Shown here: in pieces, positions 32,708 to 44,254 of the stretch
How the letters are laid out: every line of letters starts with the position of its first letter
Position numbering within the stretch: the stretch's first letter is position 1
DNA from: Staphylococcus lutrae
GTDB taxonomy: Bacteria > Bacillota > Bacilli > Staphylococcales > Staphylococcaceae
Assembly (NCBI RefSeq): GCF_002101335.1
Contig: NZ_CP020773.1
Span: 558,001 to 622,000, forward strand
Direction: 5' to 3'
DNA length: 64,000 nt
Program-made: the position numbers and the translations under genes
Notes under the pieces: model-generated
Seen by the model: the letters and a program-made list of their open reading frames with translations, nothing else
Databases searched by the model: none
What the model was told of the DNA's origin: nothing

Positions 32708-35700
32708 TGTTGGACTCCGCTAATTTAAATAGAGATTTTGGCTTTGTTGTTTTTAATCCAGTGATTGATGTGTAACCCACCTTCACATCAGTTCCCAAGC
32801 CTAAAAACGTACGAGTTCCCATACCATTTCTTCGGCTTCCGATTTTCTCCGATCTTGCTGAAGACGCTTTTGCAGCCTTAAAAATTTCACCAATTGCATT
32901 GATATAATCATCATGTGTCTGTTTGATTTGTGAAAAAAGTCCCAATATTTCTTTGGATTTTTTATTTTCCCCATCGACGTTTAAGTATTCTCTATATTCT
33001 ACAATGAGCTGTTTAGCAAGAAACTGGTACATTTCTTTTAACTTTTCTATTGTCATATTTTGATTTTTAATTGTATCTTTTAATTCGCGCTGTTTGGATA
33101 AAGGAAGTTCAAATTGTTTTGCATTTATAACTTCATCACTTGAAATAAAGTAACACGGATGCCCCTCTATATATAATAAATCTCCTCTATATAACGTATA
33201 AACAATTTGTGCTGCTACAATTTCATTATTGTTTTCTCTCTGCGCTAAATGCAGTGCTAATGCTTTTTCGTTATTTTCTCCAAATTTATAGTGTTCAATA
33301 ACATATTCGTCTATGATTTGATACTTTAACTTGATATTTCCTTTTTTATTTGCAATTTTCATTGCAACCACATGTGTTTGGTGGACTTTCATACTTTGAT
33401 ATACTGCAAATTCTGTTTTATCTGATTGATATTTGGGAATCGAAATCTTCGGAGATACAGGCATCTGATCGTAAAACTGTTTTTCAGTGTCAACTCGCTT
33501 TCTTGAGTAATTGATTTTAAAATGATCAATGTCATTATAGACTTTCTCTATTAGAAGTTTACCACTATTCACTGTCAATTTTTCCAAAGCTTTAAAGAAG
33601 AATAGCTCTTTCGACTTTTGGTTCGTACTAAACTCTCCGAGTGCCTTCCATTTTTCTCTTACCTTTTCCCATTTAAAATTAAAATCAAATAAATCCACCT
33701 TTGGATACGCTAATTGTGCACCGTGATAGACCACCCCGTTCAAATAGGCATCTATTGCGTGGTGTGCATCGTTCAATTCACGAATCTTCGGGATTTTAAA
33801 TCGTCTCCGAAATTCACTGACCATTTTAGCTTTCATCGGGATAATACGTGAATTCGGATATTCTTCTTGAAGAAAATCTCTGACATGTACTGAAATCTGA
33901 CGTGTCTCAACCAATTGTCTTTGAATGAATCCCTCTTTATCCATTTCAGTAAATTGAGGTTTCATTAATCTAAACAGCTTATGATCACTGATTAATCCAG
34001 CTTTATTTAAACTCTTCCAAAATGCAATTTTCTCATCTGGATTTTGAACGAACTGCAATGGAACCCTATCGTATTTATTTTGATTCATCTCCTTAATCAC
34101 CAATACTTTATTGTCTATTGAGTCATCTTTAATAAAGCTTCTTGGTATAATATGATCAACTTCGTAATATTTATCGGATTGCTTAGAGAGTAACGCATGT
34201 ATGTCGATTTTTTTACCACTATACATGCATTTACCATTTTGAGATAAATATAGCTTTATATTCTCGTTTTGAAATTGTGTCTGACTAAGTTGATTTGCCT
34301 CTTTAATAATATCCCTAAAGGCTTCATCAGACTTCAAACCTTTTTTCTTAACATTGTTCTCCCACATTTGCTTAAGCGTTTTTGAGCGACGCCCTTTAAT
34401 TTGATCTTCTTTTGCAAATTCAATAATAATTTTCTCCGGCGTCCCAAAAATTGAAGTCAGTTCCCTTACTAACTTTACCGTGGACCAAATTCCTTTCTTT
34501 AAAGCTGGAGATGTTGATAATTCTTCAACATCTTGATATCGAATTGAGCTTGAAGATAATTCATTTTCACTTTGAATAAAACCTTGAAAATCATAAGCTT
34601 CATTTGTAATAATTTCCATAAAATTTTCATTAGAACTTCTTAATAATTCAATAATCGTATGATGATGGTGACGATGAGTCAATAATCTTTCACTCAATCT
34701 CCCCCAACCCGAATAATTTAAATTTTTTAATTGATTTACTTGTACAGTGGTCAACTCTGGATAATTTTGTTGAAGCTTTTCTACCAAAATCTTTTTATCT
34801 TCAAATATTGTTATCCATTGAATAATTTCTTCAATCATCTCTCTTTTGTCATCAACTGTACCAAAAATCTTTATCATATCTTGATATGACGACAATTTCG
34901 AACCAAATCCTTTTTCATTTTGTGTACCGAATAAAGATAATTTTTCACCATGATTCATAAAGTGTGCTCTAAAATTCGAATTCAACATAATTTCTAAAAA
35001 TTTTTTATGACTTACAGTTTTGAATTTCTTGAAGATATGTTCTACTGCGAAATTTTTCAATTCAGGAGTTAATCGATATTTACGGCTTTTAGCATCGGTT
35101 TCACGTCTAACTTGAATGTTACTCAACTCGTTTAAAACTTCCATTTCCTGGTATAACAGACTGTTTTTAGGTATGACGTCTTCATTTAATAAGTATGTGC
35201 ATTTATTTGTCATACGTCGGATGAATTGTGTCGCGCTTTCTGAACGATTAACAAGCGCATCAAAGTCCCATGGTTTTATTGGTTTGTTATCGTTCCGTTT
35301 CATCCATCCAAACTTAGCATTTTCTGAATCTTTAACTAATGGTCCGACATAGTAGGGAATACGAAACTGTATTAAATCCACTACTTTCTCGATCATCTCA
35401 TTTGTAATTTCTGGATGATACTTTTGTTGATTTTTCAATATTTTTTCAGCTTCATATTTACTAATTTGCATCGGTATACTTGCATTATCAGTCGTGTTTA
35501 ATATTCTGAGTAAGGTCTTATTTTCTAAAGCTTTATAGAGTTCACTATCTTTAGATAAAACTTTTTTTAATTCTTTTATCCATTCATCATACTGCTTCTT
35601 TGGATGCATAAGATATTGATCAAAATAGCAAAGTGCTTTTAAATTTTCACCACTTGGTGCTTCCTTATAGCGCTTTAAATCTTCTTTACCTGACACAAAG

Positions 35701-36711
35701 AATTTTTTGAATAGTTTTTTTGTAGAATCGGCATGATACACTTCATTTTTAACTTCTTTTAATTCCTGCTTAAACTTTTTATAAGCTTCAACTTTTGCAA
35801 CGGCCATTGAATTATGCCCTTTTAAAATCTGCTGTAATAAAATCGACAAATAAATTTTATTACCTTTTTCAATAAATTCAATTTGCTCTTCTGTTAAAGC
35901 ATCAGAAAGATTTTCCTCATAATTATCATCAAACGAGTGTGATTGATTGTTCTCAACTAATACGTCCGAATTATGAGCATGGTCGAATAACTTTGCTTCT
36001 GCAAATTTTAAACCAAGCACCATTTTTGCAATCTGTTCTAAAGGTTTTGATATTTTTTTTTACACTTTTAACACGATCCATTTTTGTTAAGTCATGATCA
36101 TTTAAAATATGATAAACGTCTTTTTTCATCTCGAAATCCAAGTCTAATGAGACTTGATTGATGTTTTCATAAGATTGAATAAGTTCTACAAAGTCAAAAA
36201 TACTTTCACTATTAGATAATTGATCAATACTTAAATGATTAAATAAAAAATGGCCTCTATATTTAACTAAATGATAAATCGCTAAGTAAATGAGTTCTGG
36301 TGCGTATGCTTGATCTTTACATAATAATTCACTTTGCAAATGATAAATGGTAGGGTAATAATCCGGTTTATATCCTAAAAATCGAAGCACTTCTGACAAT
36401 GACTTATTTTTAAAATCGGTATTGTCATTTTTCCATGTCAATTGTCTTTCAAATTGATAAAAATTAGGATTTTTTACCAGAGGTGCTAATATTTCTTGTA
36501 ACAAACCTAATCGTTTAATTCGACGATTTTTTCTTCGTCTTGAGGATCGAAACGCTCTTCGATCAGCGGCTGTGTTCGCACTATCAAAAAGATGGACACC
36601 AATTGCATCTTTGTTGTAGTATTTTAAAATGTTGAATTCCTTATCCATACAAGCATATCCAACACTACCTGTACCGATATCTAGACTTAAGATATAAGGC
36701 TTTTGTTCCAT
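32697..36711 (-). pseudogene. cas9: cas9, SpCas9-like type II-A effector with one frameshift
   Basis: Two overlapping frames (36711-35971 and 36023-32697) together encode one Cas9 of about 1337 aa. They are joined at a run of nine A on the coding strand (36053-36061); eight A would restore the frame, as would eleven. All catalytic parts are readable: RuvC-I Asp11 in LSLDIGTGSVGY, the Arg-rich bridge helix RRAFRSSRRRKNRRIKRLG, RuvC-II IIIEFAKEDQ, HNH His at about 853 in YEVDHIIPRSF, and RuvC-III Asp at about 987 in HHAIDAYLN. These positions nearly equal those of SpCas9, so this belongs to the long (about 1340-1370 aa) group, not the 1053-aa S. aureus type. The C-terminal PAM region ends GYTSITGLKTTKPKSL and lacks the RKR motif of SpCas9. 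As written, the protein stops after about 246 aa. Confidence 0.93.
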
Positions 36712-36757
36712 TTAATTTACCCCCATCAAATTTTATGTGAATATTATCTCAAATTAT

Positions 36758-36786
36758 TTGATAATTGTGAATAGTTGTGATAGAAT
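36758..36786 (+). promoter_or_regulatory. tracrRNA promoter
   Basis: TTGATA, a 17-bp spacer and TAGAAT on the plus strand, ending 8 bp upstream of the anti-repeat. A good sigma-A promoter that points away from cas9. Confidence 0.8.
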
Positions 36787-36792
36787 TGTACT

Positions 36793-36893
36793 AGAAGTTT
36801 TACTTCATTCTAAAAAATCATAGTTAAGTTAAAATAAGCTTTAAGCGAAGATGTAATTTTTATTAACACCCTACTGTGTCAGTAGGGTTTTTT
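36793..36893 (+). ncRNA. tracrRNA
   Basis: The anti-repeat (GTTTTACTTCATTCTAAAAA onward, 36796-36824) is nearly the plus-strand repeat itself, so the RNA pairs with crRNA. The upper stem is 16 perfect pairs, then a bulge, then the AAGTTAAAATAAG segment shared with the S. pyogenes tracrRNA. A small nexus-like hairpin (GCTTTAAGC) follows. The RNA ends in a strong terminator, CCCTACTG-TGT-CAGTAGGG followed by TTTTTT (36869-36893). It lies just upstream of cas9 and is transcribed divergently. Confidence 0.9.
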
Positions 36894-37081
36894 ATTATTT
36901 AAAGATACGTTCCAAATACGATTGTTAATCTTGATCAAAAACTAGTTCACCTTTTCTCATATTAGGCAAATTATGTCATAAATTATAGTAAAAAATTAGA
37001 ATAATTCAGAGTATAAATTGCTCACTGTTTAGCTTAACCTCTTGTTATTCTTATTTGCTTTATTTGAAGGCTAACATTTAT
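36894..37081. other. intergenic, no gene seen
   Basis: AT-rich spacer between the tracrRNA terminator and the lac operon terminator. Nothing else is recognisable. Confidence 0.5.
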
Positions 37082-37114
37082 AAAAAAGAGGAACACCAAA
37101 GATTTGATGTCCCA
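37082..37114 (-). terminator. lac operon terminator
   Basis: On the reverse strand GGGACATCAAA pairs (with G-U pairs) with TTTGGTGTTCC, followed by TCTTTTTTA. It lies 13 bp past the lacG stop. Confidence 0.75.
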
Positions 37115-37126
37115 CTTTATTACTAC

Positions 37127-38536
<1,410 letters not shown>

Positions 38537-38547
38537 TTAGGCTCCTT

Positions 38548-40278
38548 TTAATTAAATTGATCTTTCACAAATTGTAGTGCGCCTTCACCATCACGTGTCA
38601 ATTTAATGTATTCTGCACCTTGCGTTTTTGCGAGCTTAATACCGAGTCGATCTGTATCTTGCTTGATGTCTTCATAATTTGACGCAACTTGTGGTGCTAA
38701 AATGATTAAATCATATTCTTTCATGATATCCATATGTGCCCCATAACTGCCCGCTGCTGCAGTGACCGGTTGCTGATATTCAGCTGCGGCTTGGTTTAAA
38801 GCATTGGCCAACAAACCACTCGTTCCACCACCTGCACAAAGGACTAATACATTTGTTTGTTTCGTAATGTCCGGAGATGTCGTTGAAGTTGTATCAGAAT
38901 GTGATTCTGTCGCAACATGTCCAGTAGAAGAAGCTAAAATCGCATCTGCCTTTGCTGTATTAAAGTTTTCGGCTACTTTTGAACGTAATCCATCAGAATC
39001 ATGATTTCCTTTAAGTTCCTCTTCTAAAATTTGTTCGTCATACACTTTGAAGAACGGGTAGTAAATAATGACATCAACAACAATTAAAGTAATCGCTAAC
39101 ACAAAAGACCATAATTCAAATCCTGTCCCCATTACAATACCTAAAGGCCCCGGTGTCGTCCAAGGTAAGACGACACTAAAGCTATTCATTCCCAAGACAT
39201 CTACGAAAAATTTGAAAATCCAAACGTTAATGATCGGTGCTAAAATGAACGGAACGAAGAACACAGGGTTCAATACAATGGGTGCACCAAATAAAATGGG
39301 TTCGTTCACACCAAAAAATGTTGGAACCACTGAGGCACGTCCAATGGCTTTGTTACGTTTTGACTTAGAAAGCCACATGAACATAAACGGCACTATCAAA
39401 GTCGCACCGGTCCCACCCATTGTAACGATGAACATTTGCGTACCCGGTGTTAAAATTTTATCAGCATGTTCTCCAGCTTGTAATAATTTAAAGTTCGTCT
39501 CAATATTGGCATACGTAATCGCCGCAATTGCTGGTTCGACAATGGATGGGCCATGAATCCCTACAAACCAGAATAATGCGAAAGCACCAAATATAATCGT
39601 AATGCCCACATAGCCATCTGCAGCAGTAAATAAAGGTTCGAAAAACTTCACAATCGCTTCTGCCACGTTCGTATTCACGACTGCTCTTGAAAGTAAATCC
39701 AATCCGTAAAGCACCAAAATTACAAGCCCAAATGGGATTAAATCTTTAAACACTTGTGAGATGTTCGGTGGAACTTCTTTCGGCATCTTAATCGTGATAT
39801 TATTTTTCACACAAATATGATAAATGATGACCGTCACAAATGCGGATAAAAACGCCGTAAGTAATCCTTTTGTTCCCATAAACGCATTCGCAAATCCACC
39901 CGCTTCAAGTGGATTAGATGCAAGAAATAAAAATCCACAAATTGAAGCGAGCATCGTAGAAATAAAGTTGATTTGATTCGTACTTGCAAGCTTACGGTTA
40001 TAGGAGTCCGTTAATGCTTTCGCCGTTGTCCCCGCTACAAGTAACCCCACAATCCCCATGGTATAGCCATAAGGTTTCATAATAATTGCCTCTGCATGTT
40101 TACTCCAAGTGAAACCGAAAATATTCGGAACATAGGCAATCAATAAGAAGATACTCGAAAATAAAATGATTGGCATGGCAGAAATAAATCCATCACGAAT
40201 GGCTCTTAAATACATATTACGTGAGAGTTTTTCAAAAAATGGTTTGCCTTTTTCAATGAATTCAATGAGTCTATTCAT
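38548..40278 (-). CDS. lacE: lactose-specific PTS permease LacE (EIICB)
   Basis: About 576-aa phosphotransferase permease. The N-terminal EIIC domain (residues about 1-430) has 8-10 helices and [12 protein letters not shown]. After a Ser/Thr-rich linker comes the EIIB domain, with the phosphocysteine in [11 protein letters not shown] near residue 481. It imports and phosphorylates lactose using LacF-phosphate. I choose the ATG at 40278, behind GGGGAG; a TTG three codons upstream overlaps the lacF stop. Confidence 0.95.
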   Translation of the reverse strand: MNRLIEFIEKGKPFFEKLSRNMYLRAIRDGFISAMPIILFSSIFLLIAYVPNIFGFTWSKHAEAIIMKPYGYTMGIVGLLVAGTTAKALTDSYNRKLASTNQINFISTMLASICGFLFLASNPLEAGGFANAFMGTKGLLTAFLSAFVTVIIYHICVKNNITIKMPKEVPPNISQVFKDLIPFGLVILVLYGLDLLSRAVVNTNVAEAIVKFFEPLFTAADGYVGITIIFGAFALFWFVGIHGPSIVEPAIAAITYANIETNFKLLQAGEHADKILTPGTQMFIVTMGGTGATLIVPFMFMWLSKSKRNKAIGRASVVPTFFGVNEPILFGAPIVLNPVFFVPFILAPIINVWIFKFFVDVLGMNSFSVVLPWTTPGPLGIVMGTGFELWSFVLAITLIVVDVIIYYPFFKVYDEQILEEELKGNHDSDGLRSKVAENFNTAKADAILASSTGHVATESHSDTTSTTSPDITKQTNVLVLCAGGGTSGLLANALNQAAAEYQQPVTAAAGSYGAHMDIMKEYDLIILAPQVASNYEDIKQDTDRLGIKLAKTQGAEYIKLTRDGEGALQFVKDQFN

Positions 40279-40283
40279 ACCTA

Positions 40284-40598
40284 TCAACTCCCCCGTTTAT
40301 ATAACGTCAACATGTGACTCAACAAGTCTTTTAATAAAATCGTTGTCATCAAGTGATCTTGGCCATGCATCATCGTTACACTGTAAGCAATATCATCTCC
40401 AGCCGCTTCTTTTTGTAGTAATGAAGTCTGTGCATGGTGCGCTTCGATAATACATTGATTTCCTGCTTCAATCAGTTGCTCAGCTTTTTCGAAGTCCCCT
40501 TCACGTGCTGCTGTTAACGCTTCTAAAAATTTCGAGCGCGCATCCCCTGCATAAGCAACAATTTCAAATCCTAACATTGCAACTTCTTCTCTGTTCAT
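40284..40598 (-). CDS. lacF: lactose-specific PTS EIIA component LacF
   Basis: 104-aa soluble EIIA(Lac). It starts [20 protein letters not shown] and carries the phosphohistidine in [16 protein letters not shown]. It passes phosphate from HPr to LacE. S. aureus LacF is 103 aa. The ATG at 40598 has GGAGGG about 8 nt upstream and matches the family start; the frame opens 5 codons earlier without support. Confidence 0.95.
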   Translation of the reverse strand: MNREEVAMLGFEIVAYAGDARSKFLEALTAAREGDFEKAEQLIEAGNQCIIEAHHAQTSLLQKEAAGDDIAYSVTMMHGQDHLMTTILLKDLLSHMLTLYKRGS

Positions 40599-40621
40599 AG
40601 AAAATCCCTCCAATTTGTACG

Positions 40622-41593
40622 CTATAAACCGGCCTTGTAAGAAACAGCTGTCTCTTCTAATACTTTATTTAATTCACTAATATTTGCCTTTCCTTCCGTG
40701 CGCAACCATTCTCTTGCTGCCGCTTCACCTTGCTCAATATAGGCTTTGACTGCTCCAGCCCATGTTGCACGTCCACATAACACACCGTTAAAATGCGCGT
40801 CTGAATCATGTGCAAAACGCAATGTCTCTTGGAAGAGTTTGGCAGAAACGCCTGCGCTTAAGTAAATATATGGTAGGGCAGTCGCTTCATCTTGTTGTTT
40901 AAAATATTGTGCTGCTTCTTCGCGCGTATACACCACTTCACCTGCCGCAAAACCTTCAACATAATTCATGTCGACTGGCACTTCCACCTTTAATACATCG
41001 ACGCCAAATCGTTCATTTGAGAAGACACGCATCGCTTCAATTACTTTACGCGGCTTCACTTTGGCATATTCAGCACTTTTATTATCTGCAATGGCATCAT
41101 CATAGGCTAAAATCTCTAAGAAGAAAGGAATGTCCTCGGCTTTACATTCTGAACCAATCCGCTCAATGTACGCTTCTTTTTGATTATTAATCGCATCCTC
41201 ATCATCTACATCATAGTAAAGTAAGAACTTCACAGCCTGTGCGCCTGCTTCTTTAATGCGTTTGGCCGACCAATCCACCAAACAATCTGGCAAACGACCT
41301 TTCGCATTCACATCGTATCCTGTTTTTTCGTAAGCCAACAATAAACCCGTTGAATCATGTCTCACCGTCGTCGCAGGAAGACCATACTCCGGATCTAATA
41401 ATATAGCTGAGGCGTAAGGTGTTAACTCTTCAGAAACCAATTGTTTTAAACGTTCCATATCTTTAACTTGAGGTTCTTCGGTTTGATATTGCGCCATCAT
41501 GCGTTTCAATGCCCCGCGTTGATCGAAAGCTAATGCTGAAATAATCCCTTTGTCGTCACTTAATTGTGTTAACAGTTCTTCTTTTGTGCTCAT
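40622..41593 (-). CDS. lacD: tagatose-1,6-bisphosphate aldolase LacD
   Basis: 323-aa class I aldolase. It shows [17 protein letters not shown], the Schiff-base region [11 protein letters not shown], and [17 protein letters not shown]. It cleaves tagatose-1,6-bisphosphate to DHAP and glyceraldehyde-3-phosphate. AAGAGGTG precedes the ATG at 41593; a GTG three codons earlier is less likely. In other staphylococci lacC lies just upstream; here only about 70 bp separate lacD from lacB. Confidence 0.95.
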   Translation of the reverse strand: MSTKEELLTQLSDDKGIISALAFDQRGALKRMMAQYQTEEPQVKDMERLKQLVSEELTPYASAILLDPEYGLPATTVRHDSTGLLLAYEKTGYDVNAKGRLPDCLVDWSAKRIKEAGAQAVKFLLYYDVDDEDAINNQKEAYIERIGSECKAEDIPFFLEILAYDDAIADNKSAEYAKVKPRKVIEAMRVFSNERFGVDVLKVEVPVDMNYVEGFAAGEVVYTREEAAQYFKQQDEATALPYIYLSAGVSAKLFQETLRFAHDSDAHFNGVLCGRATWAGAVKAYIEQGEAAAREWLRTEGKANISELNKVLEETAVSYKAGL

Positions 41594-41662
41594 TATTGAC
41601 ACCTCTTGTATTATTATGTTTGATTCATTAAAATCTCGATTGTCATTACCGTCAATAAGTCA

Positions 41663-42178
41663 TTAATCTTTGTACTCGCCTTTATCCCATTTCTCTAAAA
41701 ATTCATCAAAGAAATCATCATCAGTTTGATGCGCATTGACAGATTCAACTTGACTAATTTTTTCAATCAACTTTTGATTTTCTTCAGTCGGTTGATACTC
41801 TGCATTAATAAAAGCTTCTACAATATCACAAAGCAATAAATCGCCCACAATCTTGCCACCAAAACCAATTACATTGGCATTCAACTGTTCTTTTGCATAA
41901 AGCGCAGAAGACATATCACGAACTAATGCAGAACGGATACCTGGCACTTTATTCACTGCATTATTGATGCCGACACCTGTCCCACAAATACACACACCTA
42001 AATCCGCTTCACCACGCGTCACAGCTTCCCCTACTTTTTTTCCATAGATTGGGTAATGTGTGCGCGTAAAATCGTATGTCCCACAATCAATCACTTCATG
42101 ACCCAATGATTTTAAAAATTGAGACACCTCCATTTTGGTATCTGTGACAATATGATCTGAACCAATTGCAATTTTCAT
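41663..42178 (-). CDS. lacB: galactose-6-phosphate isomerase subunit LacB
   Basis: 171-aa RpiB/LacAB-family subunit, the same length as in S. aureus. It carries [37 protein letters not shown] (the catalytic Cys/Thr loop) and [11 protein letters not shown]. With LacA it turns galactose-6-phosphate into tagatose-6-phosphate. It starts 14 bp after lacA. Confidence 0.95.
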   Translation of the reverse strand: MKIAIGSDHIVTDTKMEVSQFLKSLGHEVIDCGTYDFTRTHYPIYGKKVGEAVTRGEADLGVCICGTGVGINNAVNKVPGIRSALVRDMSSALYAKEQLNANVIGFGGKIVGDLLLCDIVEAFINAEYQPTEENQKLIEKISQVESVNAHQTDDDFFDEFLEKWDKGEYKD

Positions 42179-42192
42179 TTTTTTGCCTCCTC

Positions 42193-42621
42193 TTATCCCA
42201 TTTTGTTTAACATATCTACACGTATTTGATGACGTCCGCCATCATAATGTCCTTCAATAAAACCTTTGACAATATTTTCAGCGAGTGTCTCTCCTACCAA
42301 AGCCGCACCAAGGGTAATCATTTTGGCATTGTTATGACTTCGTGTCATATAAGCAGAGCGCTCGTCCGACACTTCCGCTGCAATCATGCCTTTAATTTTT
42401 GTTGCAACCATAAAGCTACCTGCACCAAACTCGTCAATGACGATACCTAAATTGTTATCATCTTCTTGTACCTTATGCGCAACCGCCACTGTCACATCGA
42501 CAAAATCCACTAAGTCGTCACTTGTCACATCTACGACCTCATATTGCTTGTTGAGTAGAAATGTTTTGATATGCGCTTTCAAATGAGCGCCATATTGATC
42601 CGCACCAATAATCACTTTCAC
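42193..42621 (-). CDS. lacA: galactose-6-phosphate isomerase subunit LacA
   Basis: 142-aa LacA subunit, exactly the S. aureus length. It shows [20 protein letters not shown] and the C-terminal [17 protein letters not shown] take the GTG at 42621 as the start: GGAAGG lies 9 nt upstream, whereas it directly abuts the ATG at 42630. First gene of the lac operon, behind a promoter with a cre site. Confidence 0.94.
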   Translation of the reverse strand: MKVIIGADQYGAHLKAHIKTFLLNKQYEVVDVTSDDLVDFVDVTVAVAHKVQEDDNNLGIVIDEFGAGSFMVATKIKGMIAAEVSDERSAYMTRSHNNAKMITLGAALVGETLAENIVKGFIEGHYDGGRHQIRVDMLNKMG

Positions 42622-42662
42622 AGTAATCATCCTTCCAAAAAAATAATGTTGACTTGAACATA

Positions 42663-42720
42663 ATCAAGCGCTTTCATTTATTTACAGTTAAATCATACAC
42701 CTAAACAAACATAATTTCAA
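42663..42720 (-). promoter_or_regulatory. lac operon promoter with cre site
   Basis: On the reverse strand TTGAAA (42715-42720), a 17-bp spacer and TATGAT (42692-42697). Just downstream, ATGAAAGCGCTTGAT (42663-42677) matches the CcpA cre consensus except at one position. CcpA bound there would block transcription when glucose is present. Confidence 0.8.
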
Positions 42721-42765
42721 CACGAATTGTTTTATTTTGTTTGATTAATTGTATTAAATCACCAA

Positions 42766-42778
42766 AATCAAACAAAAA
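42766..42778. promoter_or_regulatory. putative LacR operator, lacA side
   Basis: AATCAAACAAAAA occurs here and again, identically, at 43692-43704 upstream of lacR. Related CAAACA blocks lie at 42703-42711 and 43673-43682. Sharing between the two LacR-controlled promoters suggests operators; this is inference. Confidence 0.45.
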
Positions 42779-42809
42779 GAGGTACTACGCTTATGTAGCA
42801 CTTCTTTTT
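42774..42809. terminator. lacR terminator (bidirectional)
   Basis: AAAAAGA.GTACTAC pairs with GTAGCAC.TCTTTTT around GCTTAT. It lies just past the lacR stop and upstream of the lac promoter. Confidence 0.7.
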
Positions 42810-42813
42810 GTTT

Positions 42814-43566
42814 TTAAATCACTTCGATATACTGCTGTACTGCTTTCATTTGTTCGCTATTTAAACGATTTGTCACAATGGCTGTTAAATTTTTTAATTC
42901 ACAAAACGATACAAAATCCTCCTTACCAATTTTTGAATCGTCGGCAAGTATGTATTTTTCATTCGAGTGCGAAATTGCTAATTTTTGTGTGTAGGCTTCT
43001 TCATATGAGGAAGTCATCACCTCGTTACCTTTAATACCATTGGCACTAAAAAATATTTTAGAAAATCGCATTTTTTCAAGGAGTGTATTCGCCATTTCCC
43101 CGACAAATGATTCAGTGACCTTTCGTTGAGAACCGCCTATTAAATACACTGAAAATTGTTCTGATCGTTTATGCTGTAATATTTGAAAAACCGGTAAACA
43201 ATTCGTCACCACAGATAAACGTTTATTTTCAATTTCCTTTGCTAACATTTCAACTGTCGTACCTGGTCCTAAAAAGATGATATTGCCATCTTCAATTAAT
43301 TCGGCCGCTTTTTTTGCGATTTCATATTTTTCTTTGCTTTTTTGTGTATGTTTTTCATGATGCGACATTTCCTTATACTGAAACGCTTGGTTACTTCGCG
43401 CCCCACCATGTATTTTCGTCAAAATCCCTTGTTCCTCAAGCTCGATTAAATCTCGCCTTACAGTCATATCCGACACATTTAAGTCTTCAACAATGTCAGT
43501 AATACGAATCGTTCCTTTTTCATTTACGCGACGTGCTATCTCATCCAATCGCTCATATTTATTCAA
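42814..43566 (-). CDS. lacR: lactose operon repressor LacR (DeoR family)
   Basis: 250-aa DeoR-family repressor. The N-terminal winged helix has [20 protein letters not shown] and [15 protein letters not shown]. The C-terminal sugar-phosphate domain has [14 protein letters not shown] and [11 protein letters not shown]. In S. aureus LacR is induced by tagatose-6-phosphate. It lies upstream of lacA in the same direction but has its own terminator, so it is transcribed separately. Confidence 0.94.
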   Translation of the reverse strand: MNKYERLDEIARRVNEKGTIRITDIVEDLNVSDMTVRRDLIELEEQGILTKIHGGARSNQAFQYKEMSHHEKHTQKSKEKYEIAKKAAELIEDGNIIFLGPGTTVEMLAKEIENKRLSVVTNCLPVFQILQHKRSEQFSVYLIGGSQRKVTESFVGEMANTLLEKMRFSKIFFSANGIKGNEVMTSSYEEAYTQKLAISHSNEKYILADDSKIGKEDFVSFCELKNLTAIVTNRLNSEQMKAVQQYIEVI

Positions 43567-43877
43567 AAGTGGGCCTCCTTTTGTACAATCTTAATTATTA
43601 TTTTGAACTCTAAAAGTCTATTTGAGTGTTGATTTCATATTAATCTAAACTTACTATATATGCTACAAAAATTAAACAAATAAGATTGGTAAATCAAACA
43701 AAAAACAACATTAAATGACTCTTTGAAACATAATCAGTTTGTAAGCATTAACCATTAGACGAATAGATTTTTAAAAATCTTAAGTGTTATATTATAAATT
43801 TGAATCAATTAAAAGAACAAACACTTGCATCTAACGAAAAACGTACAGATAACAAACGTGAATCGTCTACATTTAAT
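43567..43877. other. lacR upstream region with a possible gene remnant
   Basis: It holds the lacR promoter region and the second AATCAAACAAAAA box (43692-43704). From 43802 to 43877 the plus strand reads as an open, codon-like stretch (NQLKEQTLASNEKRTDNKRE) without a start. It runs into the left end of the IS and may be a broken gene's tail. Confidence 0.4.
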
Positions 43878-43931
43878 TGGACAATTTTTGAGAATGGATA
43901 TTGTTAAATTAAGAAAGTAGGCGATTTTATT

Positions 43932-44213
43932 ATGACTAGAAAAAGAAGAAATTTTAGTCCTGAATTCAAGTTACAGATGGTTAGACTTTATGAGAATGGT
44001 AAGCCTAGAAATGAAATTATCCATGAATACGATTTAACACCTTCAGCGTTAGGAAAGTGGATAAAACAGCACCAAAGTACGGGTTCTTTTAATCATAAAG
44101 ATAACTTAACTGATGAAGAAAAAGAATTAATGCGTTTACGTAAAGAAGTTAAACATCTAAAAATGGAGAACGACATTTTAAAGCAAGCAGCGCTGATCAT
44201 GGGACGAAAATAG
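43932..44213 (+). CDS. IS3-family transposase OrfA
   Basis: 93-aa OrfA. The helix-turn-helix region is FSPEFKLQMVRLYENGKPR through LTPSALGKWIKQHQ, followed by a leucine-zipper-like LRKEVKHLKMENDILKQAAL. It binds the terminal repeats. It ends at TAG just after an AAAA tract (44207-44210) where a -1 shift enters the orfB frame. Confidence 0.9.
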   Translation: MTRKRRNFSPEFKLQMVRLYENGKPRNEIIHEYDLTPSALGKWIKQHQSTGSFNHKDNLTDEEKELMRLRKEVKHLKMENDILKQAALIMGRK

Positions 44214-44254
44214 AAATCATTCAAAAGAATGCATATCAATATTCAGTATCAGCA

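Noticed and set aside
32697..36711. Two separate genes, a 246-aa and an 1108-aa protein
   Set aside because: Their sequences join without loss at the poly-A run to give one standard Cas9.
39068..39556. 162-aa plus-strand frame inside lacE
   Set aside because: Antisense shadow of a highly hydrophobic gene; no ribosome-binding site or family.
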